From: JBBQXY01 sp051004815
Lineage (GTDB): Bacteria; Chloroflexota; Ktedonobacteria; Ktedonobacterales; Ktedonobacteraceae
Direction: 5' to 3'
Assembly (NCBI GenBank): GCA_051004815.1
Contig: JBPCJY010000022.1
Location: forward strand, 1 to 28,739
DNA length: 28,739 bases
Each line of letters begins with the position of its first letter. Position 1 is the stretch's first letter. The notes beneath the pieces were generated by a model. The model did no database searches. It saw only the letters and a program-made list of their open reading frames with translations, and was not told the DNA's origin. Made by a program: the position numbers and the translations under genes. Below, piece by piece: positions 1-9,100 of this stretch.

Positions 1-2
1 GC

Positions 3-185
3 GCTCAGAATGACAGAACTTCCGCTTGTCATTCTGAGCGCGGTAGTAAAAGTCCCTACCGGAATCTACTCCCTGCTCAGAATGACAGAACTTCCGCTTG
101 TCATTCTGAGCGCGGTAGTAAAAGTCCCTACCGGAATCTACTCCCTGCTCAGAATGACAGAACTTCCGCTTGTCATTCTGAGCGC
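3..185. repeat. 72-bp tandem repeat with internal palindrome, 2.5 copies
   Basis: Three copies start at 3, 75 and 147 with an exact 72-bp period; the third matches only to about 185. Each copy carries an inverted repeat. In the first, GCGCTCAGAATGACA (1-15) pairs with TGTCATTCTGAGCGC (27-41) around an 11-nt loop; the later copies keep 13 bp of stem. A second small inverted repeat (GGTAG and CTACC) follows in the spacer. Because 72 is a multiple of three, an open frame runs through the array, but it has no ribosome binding site and is only a translation of the repeat. The TGTCATTCTGAGCG core resembles dispersed palindromes I recall from Chloroflexota intergenic DNA. The rest of 1-329 holds only the promoter of the next gene. 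The array may continue left of the window. Confidence 0.9.
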
Positions 186-269
186 AGCGAAGAATCTGTC
201 GCACGCCTTCGACCAGCAGACCCGACTCATGTAACCTTAATGTATGGGTAATCACCAGACGTTTAGAGC

Positions 270-299
270 TTGACAAAAATTGCTTGTGTTGGATATCCT
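270..299 (+). promoter_or_regulatory. Candidate sigma-70 type promoter for the P450-pobA unit
   Basis: A perfect TTGACA at 270-275 is followed after 18 bp by TATCCT (294-299), a 4/6 match to the -10 consensus. The predicted start of transcription near 306 gives a short leader to the ATG at 330. The -35 is convincing and the -10 is weaker. Confidence 0.5.
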
Positions 300-329
300 T
301 TTACTAGCCGTCCAGTATAAGGAGGAGCC

Positions 330-1544
330 ATGGCTGAAACAACCGACACATCGGAAGGAATACCAGTTATCACCGCCGACCCGTTCTCCTTGGAGAATCT
401 TGCTGATCCCCACCCTTTGCACGAGCAGTTGCGTGAGGCAGGGCCGGTAGTCCGTTTAGAGTCCTATGGCGTGTGGGGAATGGCACGTTATGAGCAGGTG
501 AATGCTGCCCTCAAGGACTGGGCGACCTTTTCGTCTGCATCTGGTGCTGGCCTGAGTGATTTCCGCAAGGAAAAGCCGTGGCGGACACCAAGTCTGCTAC
601 TTGAGGCCGATCCACCTGCCCATACCCGCGCACGAGAGGTCGTTGGCCCAATCATGGCACCGCCAGCACTCAGAGCTTTGCGTGCGAGTTTCGAGCGTGA
701 GGCTATTGAGCTGGTGGATCGGCTCGTTACCCTTGGCAGTTTCGACGCCGTCACCCAATTGGCCGAGGTGTATCCACTCAAGGTGTTCGGAGATGCGGTC
801 GGGCTACCTGAGGAAGATCGAGAGAACTTGTTGCCATACGCCAACATGGTCTTCAACGCATTTGGGCCGCGTAACCAGTTGCTCGAGGCCGCTATGGTCG
901 ATGCCCAGGCAGTCCAACAGTGGATTGCAGCCAGCAGTAGCCGCGCAGCCTTGTGTCCTGGAAGCTTTGGTACCCATATCTGGGCAGCAGCCGACGCAGG
1001 CAAGATTCCCGATGAATGGGCACCATTGCTGGTACGTTCCCTTCTCGGCGCGGGCCTGGACACAACAATCAACGCAATCGCTGCCGCTATCTTCGCGCTG
1101 GCGAGCCACCCTGATCAGTGGAGCTTGCTGCGACAAGACCCCTCGTTAGCCAAAGCGGCCTTTGAGGAAACGATACGTTGGGAATCATCGGTACAGACGT
1201 TCTTTCGCACGACAACACGCGAGGTTGAGATTGCAGGCAAACGCATTCCGGCTGGGGAAAAGGTACTGCTTTTTCTCGGTGCCGCCAACCGCGACCCCCG
1301 ACGGTGGACAAACCCGGATAGCTTCGACATCAGACGCAACGCTTCGAGACATGTCGGATTCGGTATGGGCATCCATCGTTGTGTCGGGCAAACAGTCGCC
1401 CGCCTGGAGGCTGAACTCGTGCTGACGGCACTTGTCCGGCGCGTGGAATGGATCGAGCTCGCGGGCCAGCCGCAGCGCAAGCCAAACAACACGTTGCGTG
1501 CATGGAGTAGTCTTCCAGTGACCGTCTACGCCGCCCTTGCTTGA
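330..1544 (+). CDS. Cytochrome P450, CYP199-like (para-substituted benzoate monooxygenase)
   Basis: This is a 404-residue soluble bacterial P450. The I-helix oxygen-activation motif AGLDTT is at residues 241-246, the K-helix ExxR at 280-283 (ETIR), and the haem-binding loop GFGMGIHRCVG at 343-353 with Cys351 as the thiolate ligand. Stretches such as GLSDFRKEKPW, LLPYANMVFNAFGP and FFRTTTREVE match what I remember of CYP199A enzymes, which O-demethylate 4-methoxybenzoate to 4-hydroxybenzoate. The gene immediately downstream (pobA) uses that product, which supports the substrate class. Class I P450s need a ferredoxin and a reductase, and neither is encoded in the window. The start is set by AAGGAGGA at 319-326. 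P450 identity is certain; CYP199 assignment and substrate are inference. Confidence 0.9.
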   Translation: MAETTDTSEGIPVITADPFSLENLADPHPLHEQLREAGPVVRLESYGVWGMARYEQVNAALKDWATFSSASGAGLSDFRKEKPWRTPSLLLEADPPAHTRAREVVGPIMAPPALRALRASFEREAIELVDRLVTLGSFDAVTQLAEVYPLKVFGDAVGLPEEDRENLLPYANMVFNAFGPRNQLLEAAMVDAQAVQQWIAASSSRAALCPGSFGTHIWAAADAGKIPDEWAPLLVRSLLGAGLDTTINAIAAAIFALASHPDQWSLLRQDPSLAKAAFEETIRWESSVQTFFRTTTREVEIAGKRIPAGEKVLLFLGAANRDPRRWTNPDSFDIRRNASRHVGFGMGIHRCVGQTVARLEAELVLTALVRRVEWIELAGQPQRKPNNTLRAWSSLPVTVYAALA

Positions 1545-1609
1545 GGTGAACAGACCATCGTTCTATAAGGCGCGGACGAGACCGCGTTTTTCAACCAATT
1601 GGAGCAATC

Positions 1610-2794
1610 ATGAACATGCGCACACGCGTTGGAATCGTTGGAGCCGGCCCTGCTGGTTTAATGCTGTCGCTCCTCCTGGCTCAGGAAGGGATTGATTCGC
1701 TCGTTCTCGAGAGCCGGAGTAGAGAAGAGATCGAAGCGACGATACGCGCCGGGGTACTTGAGCAGGGTACTGTCGATCTTCTGTTGAACATGGGGCTTGG
1801 AGAACGTATGCAGCGCGAAGGAGCCGTTCATCACGGCATCGAACTCCGCTTTGATGGCGTGGCTCATCGCATTCCTTTATCTGAACTAACTAACGGGCGA
1901 GCCATTACGCTGTATCCACAGCATAAAGTCCTACAGGATTTGATTTCCGCACGTCTCAGCCAGGGGGAACACATTCTGTTCAACGTCGCGGACGTCCAGG
2001 TGTCTGCTATCGATTCTGCTCAGCCGCACATTCACTTTGTCCATGAGCACAAGCCGATGGAGTTGCAGTGCGAATTCATCGCGGGCTGCGATGGCTTTCA
2101 TGGCGTGACTCGTTCCTCTATTCCCGCCGCAATCCAGAGAGTGTTTACCCGCTCCTATCCCTTTGGCTGGCTCGGCATCTTAATGCAGGCTCCCCCCTCC
2201 TCTCACGAATTGATCTATGCCTATTCCGGCCAGGGCTTCGCCCTGGTCAGCACCCGTTCGCCGGAGTTGCAACGGTTATACATCCAGTGCGATCCGGAGG
2301 ATGATATTGCTAATTGGTCAGATGCTCTGATCCTCGAAGAGCTACAGGCGCGTTTAGCGACCAAAGACAACTGGAAGTTGCTTATGGGGCCAATTACCCA
2401 AAAAAGCATCCTGGCAATGCGCAGCTTTGTCATCGAGCCAATGCAGTATGGCAGGCTCTTTCTGGCAGGGGATGCCGCCCATATCGTGCCGCCCACGGGT
2501 GCGAAAGGGCTTAATCTGGCCGTCGCCGATGTCCGCCACCTGGCTCGTGCGATTACGCAGTTCTACACCCAGAACCGCACCGAGCTGTTAGAGGCGTACT
2601 CAACGACGTGCTTACGACGTGCCTGGCGAGCCGAGCATTTTTCCTGGTGGATGACCTCGATGCTGCATCGCTTCCCCGAGGACGACGTGTTTCAACAGAA
2701 GCTACAGCACGCGCAGCTTGATTATACCGTCAGTTCACACGTCGCCGCCGCCAGCCTGGCAGAAAATTACGTTGGCTTGCCTTTTGACTGGTAG
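1610..2794 (+). CDS. pobA: 4-hydroxybenzoate 3-monooxygenase (PobA), FAD-dependent
   Basis: This NADPH- and FAD-dependent aromatic hydroxylase converts 4-hydroxybenzoate to protocatechuate, the entry to the beta-ketoadipate pathway. The 394-residue length equals that of characterised PobA proteins. The FAD Rossmann motif GAGPAG is at residues 11-16, the CDGFHG motif that contacts FAD and NADPH at 160-165, and the second FAD motif GDAAHIVPPTGAKGLN at 287-302. The start has GGAG at 1601-1604 placed 5 nt before the ATG; a second ATG two codons later is possible. The gene lies 65 bp after the P450 and is probably cotranscribed with it. No protocatechuate dioxygenase or PobR-type regulator is visible nearby. 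A hairpin overlaps the stop codon (see the terminator entry). Confidence 0.93.
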   Translation: MNMRTRVGIVGAGPAGLMLSLLLAQEGIDSLVLESRSREEIEATIRAGVLEQGTVDLLLNMGLGERMQREGAVHHGIELRFDGVAHRIPLSELTNGRAITLYPQHKVLQDLISARLSQGEHILFNVADVQVSAIDSAQPHIHFVHEHKPMELQCEFIAGCDGFHGVTRSSIPAAIQRVFTRSYPFGWLGILMQAPPSSHELIYAYSGQGFALVSTRSPELQRLYIQCDPEDDIANWSDALILEELQARLATKDNWKLLMGPITQKSILAMRSFVIEPMQYGRLFLAGDAAHIVPPTGAKGLNLAVADVRHLARAITQFYTQNRTELLEAYSTTCLRRAWRAEHFSWWMTSMLHRFPEDDVFQQKLQHAQLDYTVSSHVAAASLAENYVGLPFDW

Positions 2795-2806
2795 GCAAGC
2801 CAACGT
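2769..2806. terminator. Perfect hairpin overlapping the pobA stop codon, likely bidirectional terminator
   Basis: ACGTTGGCTTGCCT (2769-2782) and AGGCAAGCCAACGT (2793-2806) form a perfect 14-bp stem with a 10-nt loop. The pobA stop codon at 2792-2794 lies at the loop/stem junction, so the left arm is coding sequence. On the minus strand the hairpin is followed by AATTTTCT, and on the plus strand by a weaker TGTTTTG tract. It lies between the convergent pobA and GNAT genes and could terminate both. Confidence 0.7.
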
Positions 2807-2821
2807 CCCGTGTTTTGCTGC

Positions 2822-3340
2822 TCAGATGTCGGTGCGCTTTGGCTGTTTGACGGCATAGAGGCGGAAGTGTTCTCCCCACTGATCCACGTCGCGCTCGTAC
2901 CGCATGCCAATCTTCTCCGCAATATGGATTGACGCGCCATTGTCAGGTGGAATAAGTGAAATCACGCGAGGAAAGCCCAGTTGCTGTAGTCCATAGTCCT
3001 TGAGTGCTCGTGTCCCCTCCAAAGCCAGGCCGTTTTGCCAGTACTCCGGTGCCAACACATACGCCAGTTCCACCTCTGGCAATCCCTCTACCTCTTGATT
3101 AAGGAGTCCACACTGCCCAATAAACCGCTGGTCGCTCTTCCGCATGGTTGCGAAGAACGAGTGTCCATAGATCTCATATTCCTGGATATACCTGTTCAGG
3201 ACGTGCTGTACCTCATCTTTTCTGCGCGGCCCGCCCAGGAAACGCATCACTTCGGGATCGGCATAGAGTGCTGCCAGATCGTCCAGGTTGGCACGCGTCA
3301 ATGGTTGGAACAGCAGGTGTTCCGTCTCTAAAATAATCAT
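2822..3340 (-). CDS. GNAT family N-acetyltransferase (RimJ/RimL-like)
   Basis: The product of 172 residues begins MIILETEHLLFQPL, the typical opening of RimJ/RimL-type (Acetyltransf_3) enzymes that transfer acetyl from acetyl-CoA to an amine, often a protein N-terminus or a small molecule. Supporting landmarks are the PEVMRFLGG segment, IGQCGLLNQEVEG in the central sheet, the AYVLAPEYWQNGLALEG acetyl-CoA binding region, and the closing ASIHIAEKIGMRYERD motif. An upstream in-frame start at 3412 would add 24 unrelated residues. GAGGAG placed about 4 nt before the ATG at 3340 favours the shorter form. An extended -10 (TGCTATATT on the minus strand, about 3367-3375) lies just upstream. The substrate cannot be told from sequence. 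Confidence 0.88.
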   Translation of the reverse strand: MIILETEHLLFQPLTRANLDDLAALYADPEVMRFLGGPRRKDEVQHVLNRYIQEYEIYGHSFFATMRKSDQRFIGQCGLLNQEVEGLPEVELAYVLAPEYWQNGLALEGTRALKDYGLQQLGFPRVISLIPPDNGASIHIAEKIGMRYERDVDQWGEHFRLYAVKQPKRTDI

Positions 3341-3490
3341 CTTCTCCTCACAGACATGATCAATAAAATATAGCATCAACCATCTCCAGCACCGCTTTAG
3401 ATGGCTGTACACAGAAAAACAGCATAGTGAGAGTATGACCTCCCGACCTGTTGTAAGACATCATAACACATCAGCAGCAGCATGTGCATT

Positions 3491-5209
3491 CTATCCAACT
3501 CGATTTTTATACGTCTTAAAATCAGGATAGACGTAAACATTGCTATCTCCTATCGTTATCTCCTGCACATCAAGGACAGGACTGGACGGAGCCAGCGGAG
3601 TATCCTTCATCAGTTTGTTGTATAACGACTGAATTGGATTAGCATCTTCAGCACCAAAGGATACTTCATTCACCAACCGTAACACCTGGGGCCACGTTCC
3701 CCATGCAGCACGTTGGTCAAACTCTGGTCCATCAAAAAAATGGGCGAGATAGCGACCAAGCACAAAAATGTACGTTTTCTGCACCTTCAAACGTTTCACG
3801 AGCTTTGGATCCAGACGCGTGAGCAATGCGTTGGCTCCATTGCGATTCAGCCATTGCACACAGGCCAACACCTGTTTACCCGCGCTATAAAAATAGTCCC
3901 GCTGCCTTATTCGCTCTTGGCGCGAATAGGCGAAGAGGTCCTGAGACTTGAGTTCAAACAGGGCCAGCACTCCTGTCTTGCGATCAAAAATGAGGGCATC
4001 TACATCCGTCGTCAGGTCGCCTTGTACACCTCTTAGTTCTACACTGTCAGCACTTCTCACGAAGCGTTTGTCCGAGAAAAGTTGATACAAGTCCCGCCGA
4101 AAGACCTCTTCATGTAGGTGAGATGCCGTATGGTACTCGTAGGAGTGCCGCCGCTTCAGTTCCCGTGTGAGAAAAAAGAAAGGTTCGCTCAGCAGCCCCG
4201 TTAACGACCATACAAGATGCTGCTCATCAAGGCGAAGCAATGGAGGTGCAGGTGTACCTGCTACAGAACAGTGATAGGAGACATTTTCATGAGAAAGGCT
4301 ATACGCGTCTACAACACGACGAATGGCTACACTATCAACTCCAAGCGTTTCAGACAGCAACCCCGTCAGTGCAGCCGCCGCATGAGGAGTAGCTAACAAA
4401 GCTCTAAGGGGACATGAAGGGTGCTGCACAACAAATGCTCTGCATAGGTCGAGATGCTTCAGAGCATAGCCAATGAGAACAGCCAGGACATTTCCATACA
4501 GTTCAACCGTGCAACCACCAATCAGCGTTTGAGCGGGATACAGAAAGTGACAGGCCATGCTCTTTACCCGCACCATGCCCAACCGCATATAATAGTCGTC
4601 AATCTCTTGTGTCGTTCTATAGACGGTCATATCTGCTTGCCATTGATTGACAAATACGTCTAGCTGTTGTTGGATACACACTTTTTCCGCAGCAAGTTCC
4701 TGCATTTCGCGCTCGTAGGTTTTGGCAAGCGCATTCGTCCACCAAGCAATATCTTCGCGTTCTCTCCACTCAGTAGGCATCTTCTTGTTGGCTATCCAGG
4801 CAGAGAAATCCTTCTGCCCTCCCTGCTGCATGCTCATGAAGCCAGTCTCACAATGCGCGAGAACTTGCTCACCTTCTGTCAGGCGATCACACTCCAGCAG
4901 TACCTGATCGGCCCAAGCATCGAGTGTGCTAGCAGTAACACTAGGAGAAACATATGGAGACTCAGTGGCAGTGCCAAAACAGAACAGTAGTGCCTTATGC
5001 CAACCGGAAGAGTACAGGTACGAGTTATACGCAGTAGCACCCTGTGTAGCAGCATTCAACGTATCTTGCAACATGAGGTAGTGCCAATCTCTAGCACCTG
5101 TAAGAGCAACAACAGCACTACCCCTATGGGCGGGAAAAGTCTGGCGAATGCGCTCCTGCTGTTCATCTATCAATTGACAGAGTTGCTCTTGTTTGGAAAG
5201 TGAACTCAT
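3491..5209 (-). CDS. Uncharacterised protein with a PD-(D/E)XK nuclease-like C-terminal half
   Basis: I do not recognise this 572-residue protein as a named family. The C-terminal half has the signature of a PD-(D/E)XK fold. It has a helix with HLHEEVFRRDLYQLF near residue 370, the strand TDVDALIFD with Asp401 and Asp403, then Glu418-Leu-Lys420 in LALFELKSQD, and a helix containing YSAGKQVLACVQW. This spacing of D, ExK and a following helix is that of nuclease and restriction-like domains. The N-terminal half (1-300) is largely helical with no visible motif. No signal peptide or membrane segment is evident. GAGGAG lies 4 nt before the ATG. It stands alone, with 150 bp and 218 bp of non-coding DNA on its two sides and no methylase or partner. 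A defence or DNA-repair role is speculation. Confidence 0.75.
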   Translation of the reverse strand: MSSLSKQEQLCQLIDEQQERIRQTFPAHRGSAVVALTGARDWHYLMLQDTLNAATQGATAYNSYLYSSGWHKALLFCFGTATESPYVSPSVTASTLDAWADQVLLECDRLTEGEQVLAHCETGFMSMQQGGQKDFSAWIANKKMPTEWREREDIAWWTNALAKTYEREMQELAAEKVCIQQQLDVFVNQWQADMTVYRTTQEIDDYYMRLGMVRVKSMACHFLYPAQTLIGGCTVELYGNVLAVLIGYALKHLDLCRAFVVQHPSCPLRALLATPHAAAALTGLLSETLGVDSVAIRRVVDAYSLSHENVSYHCSVAGTPAPPLLRLDEQHLVWSLTGLLSEPFFFLTRELKRRHSYEYHTASHLHEEVFRRDLYQLFSDKRFVRSADSVELRGVQGDLTTDVDALIFDRKTGVLALFELKSQDLFAYSRQERIRQRDYFYSAGKQVLACVQWLNRNGANALLTRLDPKLVKRLKVQKTYIFVLGRYLAHFFDGPEFDQRAAWGTWPQVLRLVNEVSFGAEDANPIQSLYNKLMKDTPLAPSSPVLDVQEITIGDSNVYVYPDFKTYKNRVG

Positions 5210-5427
5210 CTTCGCTCCTCTATGTGTGCGATTCCCAACGCGAAGCGCAACGATAAACGCTTCTGCATCAAGAAAAGGTAACAGTCAGCCAGGGCCAAGA
5301 ATATAGTACATCCTCGGCCTACAACGGAAATCATATTCTACTGACGTTATCTAGCACACTGGCGAAGTCATGAGACCAAATTACCTCCTGAGGATTTCAA
5401 TGAGACTGCATCACGAATTTTTATACT

Positions 5428-5907
5428 TTATTCCGCGATGGCGTGAGTCCGAAAGTCGCTGACTTCTTCTGGCTCTGAGAATGGCTTTTTGAAGGAAAAG
5501 GCATACGGAGTCTCACCCTCTGTACGCAAAGAAGCCAGACGCTGCTTCGCCTCTTCTACATCTGGAACGTGACCATAAGGAACCCACCAAAGGGCCGTGT
5601 ACGGACCATCGAATCGTTCAAACCACTGGCGGCGGTGCTGCATCACAGAACGGTGACGACTCTTGTAGACAAAGGCAGTAAGATCGGCTAGAGAAGCCCA
5701 CAACGAGAGATTCACCAGAATGAGATCGTCCTCGTAAGGACGTAAGGTCGTGGCGTTTCCTTCTGGCGTTTGCAAACGCCAGAGAAAGCCCGAACTGCTG
5801 TCGGCAAGGGCATTGATGGCATCCAACTGCGTCACGAACTCGGCCATCAATGGATCAGTGAGGGGAGCCAGCATACGAGCAATGTTGACTTGAACGAGTT
5901 GATACAT
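5428..5907 (-). CDS. DUF3291 domain-containing protein
   Basis: The 159-residue protein matches DUF3291 as I recall it: the opening YQLVQVNIARMLAPLTDP, FVTQLDAINALADSSSGFLWRLQ, the aromatic-rich VNLSLWASLADLTAFVYKSRHR, and the WWVPYGHVPDVEEAKQRL segment. The family has an ABM-like ferredoxin fold and no established function; monooxygenase-like or heme-binding activity has been suggested for related folds. It is cytoplasmic with no membrane segment. AAGGA lies 11 nt before the ATG. A near-consensus sigma-70 promoter is directly upstream, and the gene is divergent from the LAL regulator. No partner gene in the window clarifies its role. Confidence 0.8.
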   Translation of the reverse strand: MYQLVQVNIARMLAPLTDPLMAEFVTQLDAINALADSSSGFLWRLQTPEGNATTLRPYEDDLILVNLSLWASLADLTAFVYKSRHRSVMQHRRQWFERFDGPYTALWWVPYGHVPDVEEAKQRLASLRTEGETPYAFSFKKPFSEPEEVSDFRTHAIAE

Positions 5908-5951
5908 CCTATAAGTTCCTTTTTCGACTACTATTTTTCTGTCGTGGATTC

Positions 5952-5980
5952 AATATACGGAGAAAAAATGGCTCTGTCAA
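5952..5980 (-). promoter_or_regulatory. Sigma-70 type promoter of the DUF3291 gene
   Basis: Read on the minus strand, TTGACA (5980-5975) is followed after exactly 17 bp by TATATT (5957-5952). That is a 6/6 -35 and a 5/6 -10. The predicted start near 5945 gives a leader of about 40 nt to the ATG at 5907. Confidence 0.75.
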
Positions 5981-6026
5981 GCTTGTTCTTCCCTCAGACA
6001 ATATATCTGTGCTTGTTGGGGAGCAC

Positions 6027-6055
6027 TTGTTTTTTGCGTCCTACTACAGTATAAT
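6027..6055 (+). promoter_or_regulatory. Candidate promoter of the LAL regulator gene
   Basis: TTGTTT at 6027-6032, a 17-bp spacer and a perfect TATAAT at 6050-6055 fit a sigma-70 type promoter with a weak -35. Transcription would start near 6062, leaving a leader of about 130 nt before the ATG at 6195. No strong ribosome binding site precedes that ATG. Confidence 0.55.
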
Positions 6056-6194
6056 CATCCATAGTTGTTTGTTGGGGGCAAAAGAGAAGAAAGCGGCTCA
6101 TATGTATTGCTTGTACTCATCGCTCGTTTTTATAACAATGAGTGAGTAGCAAAAGCACCGTTGGGGAGCAAAAAAGAGAGAGAAACGAACGTCA

Positions 6195-9100
6195 ATGCCA
6201 AAGAGTGCGCAGTACATCGTCAGTTGGTCGTCGGAGCGAGCGAAGTATCTCTTCACTGAGCCAGAAAACGAAGCATCTTATTTCCTCCCAGAGGACGGAG
6301 AAGGCTGGCTGGAGTGGCTTGAGGAACATCGTGCGTTTGCCTTTCATGGTCGCAACGGGCAGATTAATTTGCTGAAAGAGAAGCGTAGTCGCGGAAGCGA
6401 GGGCTATTGGTATGCCTACCAGCGACACGAAGAGGGGATGGTCAAACGCTACGCTGGCCGGAGTGCGCAATTGAGCATGGAGCGGTTGGAGGAGATCGCG
6501 GCGTGGCTTTCGAGTGAGGATAAAGCACATCCTACACCTGCTACGGTCGCTCAAATCGGTCAGTTGGCCGTACCGACCGCTGCACATGGACTCGGCGGAA
6601 CTGGACAGCCTACCAGTAGCCCTATGTCATTCGAGCCTTTGTTAATGCCAAAGCTCCAGTTGCCGCATCTACAGAAATCACTCCTCCCACGCGAACATCT
6701 GCTGGAACTGCTGGATACAGGCTTGGAGCATAAAGTAACACTCATCTCAGGACCAGCCGGCTATGGCAAAACAACGCTGGTCAGCCAATGGATTGCGGAA
6801 CGCGGTACCCGTACAGACTTTCCTCGTATTGCTAGTGTCACTCTGGACGAGGGCGATAATGACCCGATCCGCTTCTGGCGTTATATCATCGCCGCCTGCC
6901 AGCAATTTCGCACAGGATTTGGCAAGGAGGCACTGGAATTGCTGTTTGCTAATCGGCTACCACCGTTTAAGCCGCTGGAAATGATGCTCACCGCTCTACT
7001 CAATGAATTGAGCCAGCTTGAGCATCCTGGCGTCCTGATTCTCGACGATTTCCATGTGATTAGTTCGCTCCATGTGATCGAAACACTTAGCTTTTTCCTT
7101 GATCACCTGCCAACCTCGCTCCACCTGCTGCTGCTTATCCGTGGAGATCCTCCGTTCTCAGTGGCCCGTTTACAGGCGCGTAACGAGTTGCTGGACATCT
7201 ATCCTCCATCTCTGGGCTTTTCTTTGGAAGAGACGCGTGCCTTTTTCGAGCAGGAGCTTTCCTTCGCGCTCTCCTCGAAGCTTCTGCGTCAGATATACGA
7301 GCGCCTGGAAGGCTGGCCAACTGGCATACGACTGCTTTTACACGCACTACGTTGGTCTAAAAGTGAGCAGGATATTGAGCATGGATTCGCAGCCTTCGTG
7401 GGGAGTTACTGGAGTATTCAGGATTACTTTCTCAACGAGGTCCTGCATATGCTATCCACCGAACAGCAGGAGTTTCTGTTACAAACCAGCTTTCTTCCTC
7501 GAGTCACCGCCTCGCTTTGCGACGTCATCATGAATCGTACAGACAGCGCACGACTGATCGAAGAGCTGCGCGGAGGCGATCTCTTTCTGATCCCGCTGGA
7601 CGAGAAAGGTGAATGGGCACGTTATCATTCTCTCTTTGCTGAGGCCATGCAACAGGAGGCTCGTAAGTGCCTGGGAGATGATCGGTTGCGCCAGCTTGCG
7701 GCACGGGCCAGCATCTGGTACGAGTCGCATGGACTCCTCGCCGAAGCGATTGAGACCGCGCTGGATGCCGCTGAATCGACAAATGCAGCCAGCCTGATCG
7801 CACAGTTTATTGAGAGCAAACTGCAGGACAACGTCCTTGCTATCCCGGAGTTGTATCGCCTGCATCGCTGGTTGGAACGCTTGCCGGAAAAAGAATTAGA
7901 GCATCACCCGGACTTGTGTGTACACTTTGCCCTGACCTTGCTCTTTATCCTGATGCAGGAGTCGCGTTTCTTGGATGGTAAAGAGCGTATAGACCATCTG
8001 CTCCAGGTCGCAGAACAGCAATGGCGAGATGCGAATAATACCGCGAAGCTGGCCGGGGTGTTCGCCTTCCGAGCACTTCTGGCTCGACAGGAGGGGAACA
8101 TACTCCAGGCGGTGACCTGGGCCAAACAGTCGCTGGCTTGGCTTCCTCCGGAGGATCGTACCTGGCGTAATCTGAGCTTGACTGTAGTAGGCACGGGCGA
8201 GATACTCGATGGTCATCTCGATAACGCACGCGCATTTCTCCTCGCGGCACTGCGACTCAGCGAACAGCAAGGCAACCTCATCTATGCTCGTGCCAACAGG
8301 GGCATGCTCAGTTGGGCGAGTTTTGAAAAGGGAGAACTACGCAACTCGGCTGAGCAGTTTCGCCAGATGCAAGCCGAGGCCAGGATGCAGGAAGATCGCG
8401 ACGATATCGCCCACACCCAGTTGGGGCTGGCGCAGATTATGTACCAGTGGAACACCTTGGAGGAAGCGGAACTGGCCACGCATGAGGCGTTGGAGATCGG
8501 CGAGCAGATGAACGTGGAAGAGTTCCGGGCTCTAGCAACGGCTCAACTGGCACTTATTGAGTATGCCCGCGGCCAGACCACGCAGGCGCAGCAGCGTCTC
8601 ACCGTCTGGTTGGCGCAGGAACAAACGCCGATCTCATCGCATAGCTATCAGCTCTCTCGCATGGTACAGGCCGCACTTGCTCGCATGCAGCTCGCCAGTA
8701 GTGAGCTTGTGACTGTGGAACGCTGGTTTGCCAGTATCGAGCGACGCGAAGAGGTACTGCCCTTGCTTCAGCACCAGCGCGAGCAATTGTTGCGTGTACG
8801 CTTCCTCCTGATGCAGGGCGAAATCGCTGCCGCGATAGAGCTGCTAGAAAGTTTAGCTCAGGCTGCACTACAGACGGGCCATAACTACTTCAAACTGGAG
8901 ACCCAGGTGGTGCTGGCCCTGGCGTATTCCCGACAGGGATCGCATGCAAAAGCGTATGAACAGTTACACGAGCTGCTAGCAACAACGCATAACGAGGGCT
9001 ACCTGCGTCTCTTCCTCGACGAGGGCGAGGAACTGGCTACCCTGCTGCGCGGATTCCGCCCCCATCTCCACGAGAAAGTGCTGCTCACCTACCTGCGGCA

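Noticed and set aside
3..185. Left-end repeat as a CRISPR array
   Set aside because: The whole 72-bp unit is repeated without variable spacers, and no cas gene is present.
10..234. Open frame of 74 codons across the left-end repeat
   Set aside because: It is the translation of a 72-bp tandem repeat in frame, without a ribosome binding site.
488..1492. Several long antisense and shifted frames inside the P450 gene
   Set aside because: They are shadows of a gene with complete P450 motifs.
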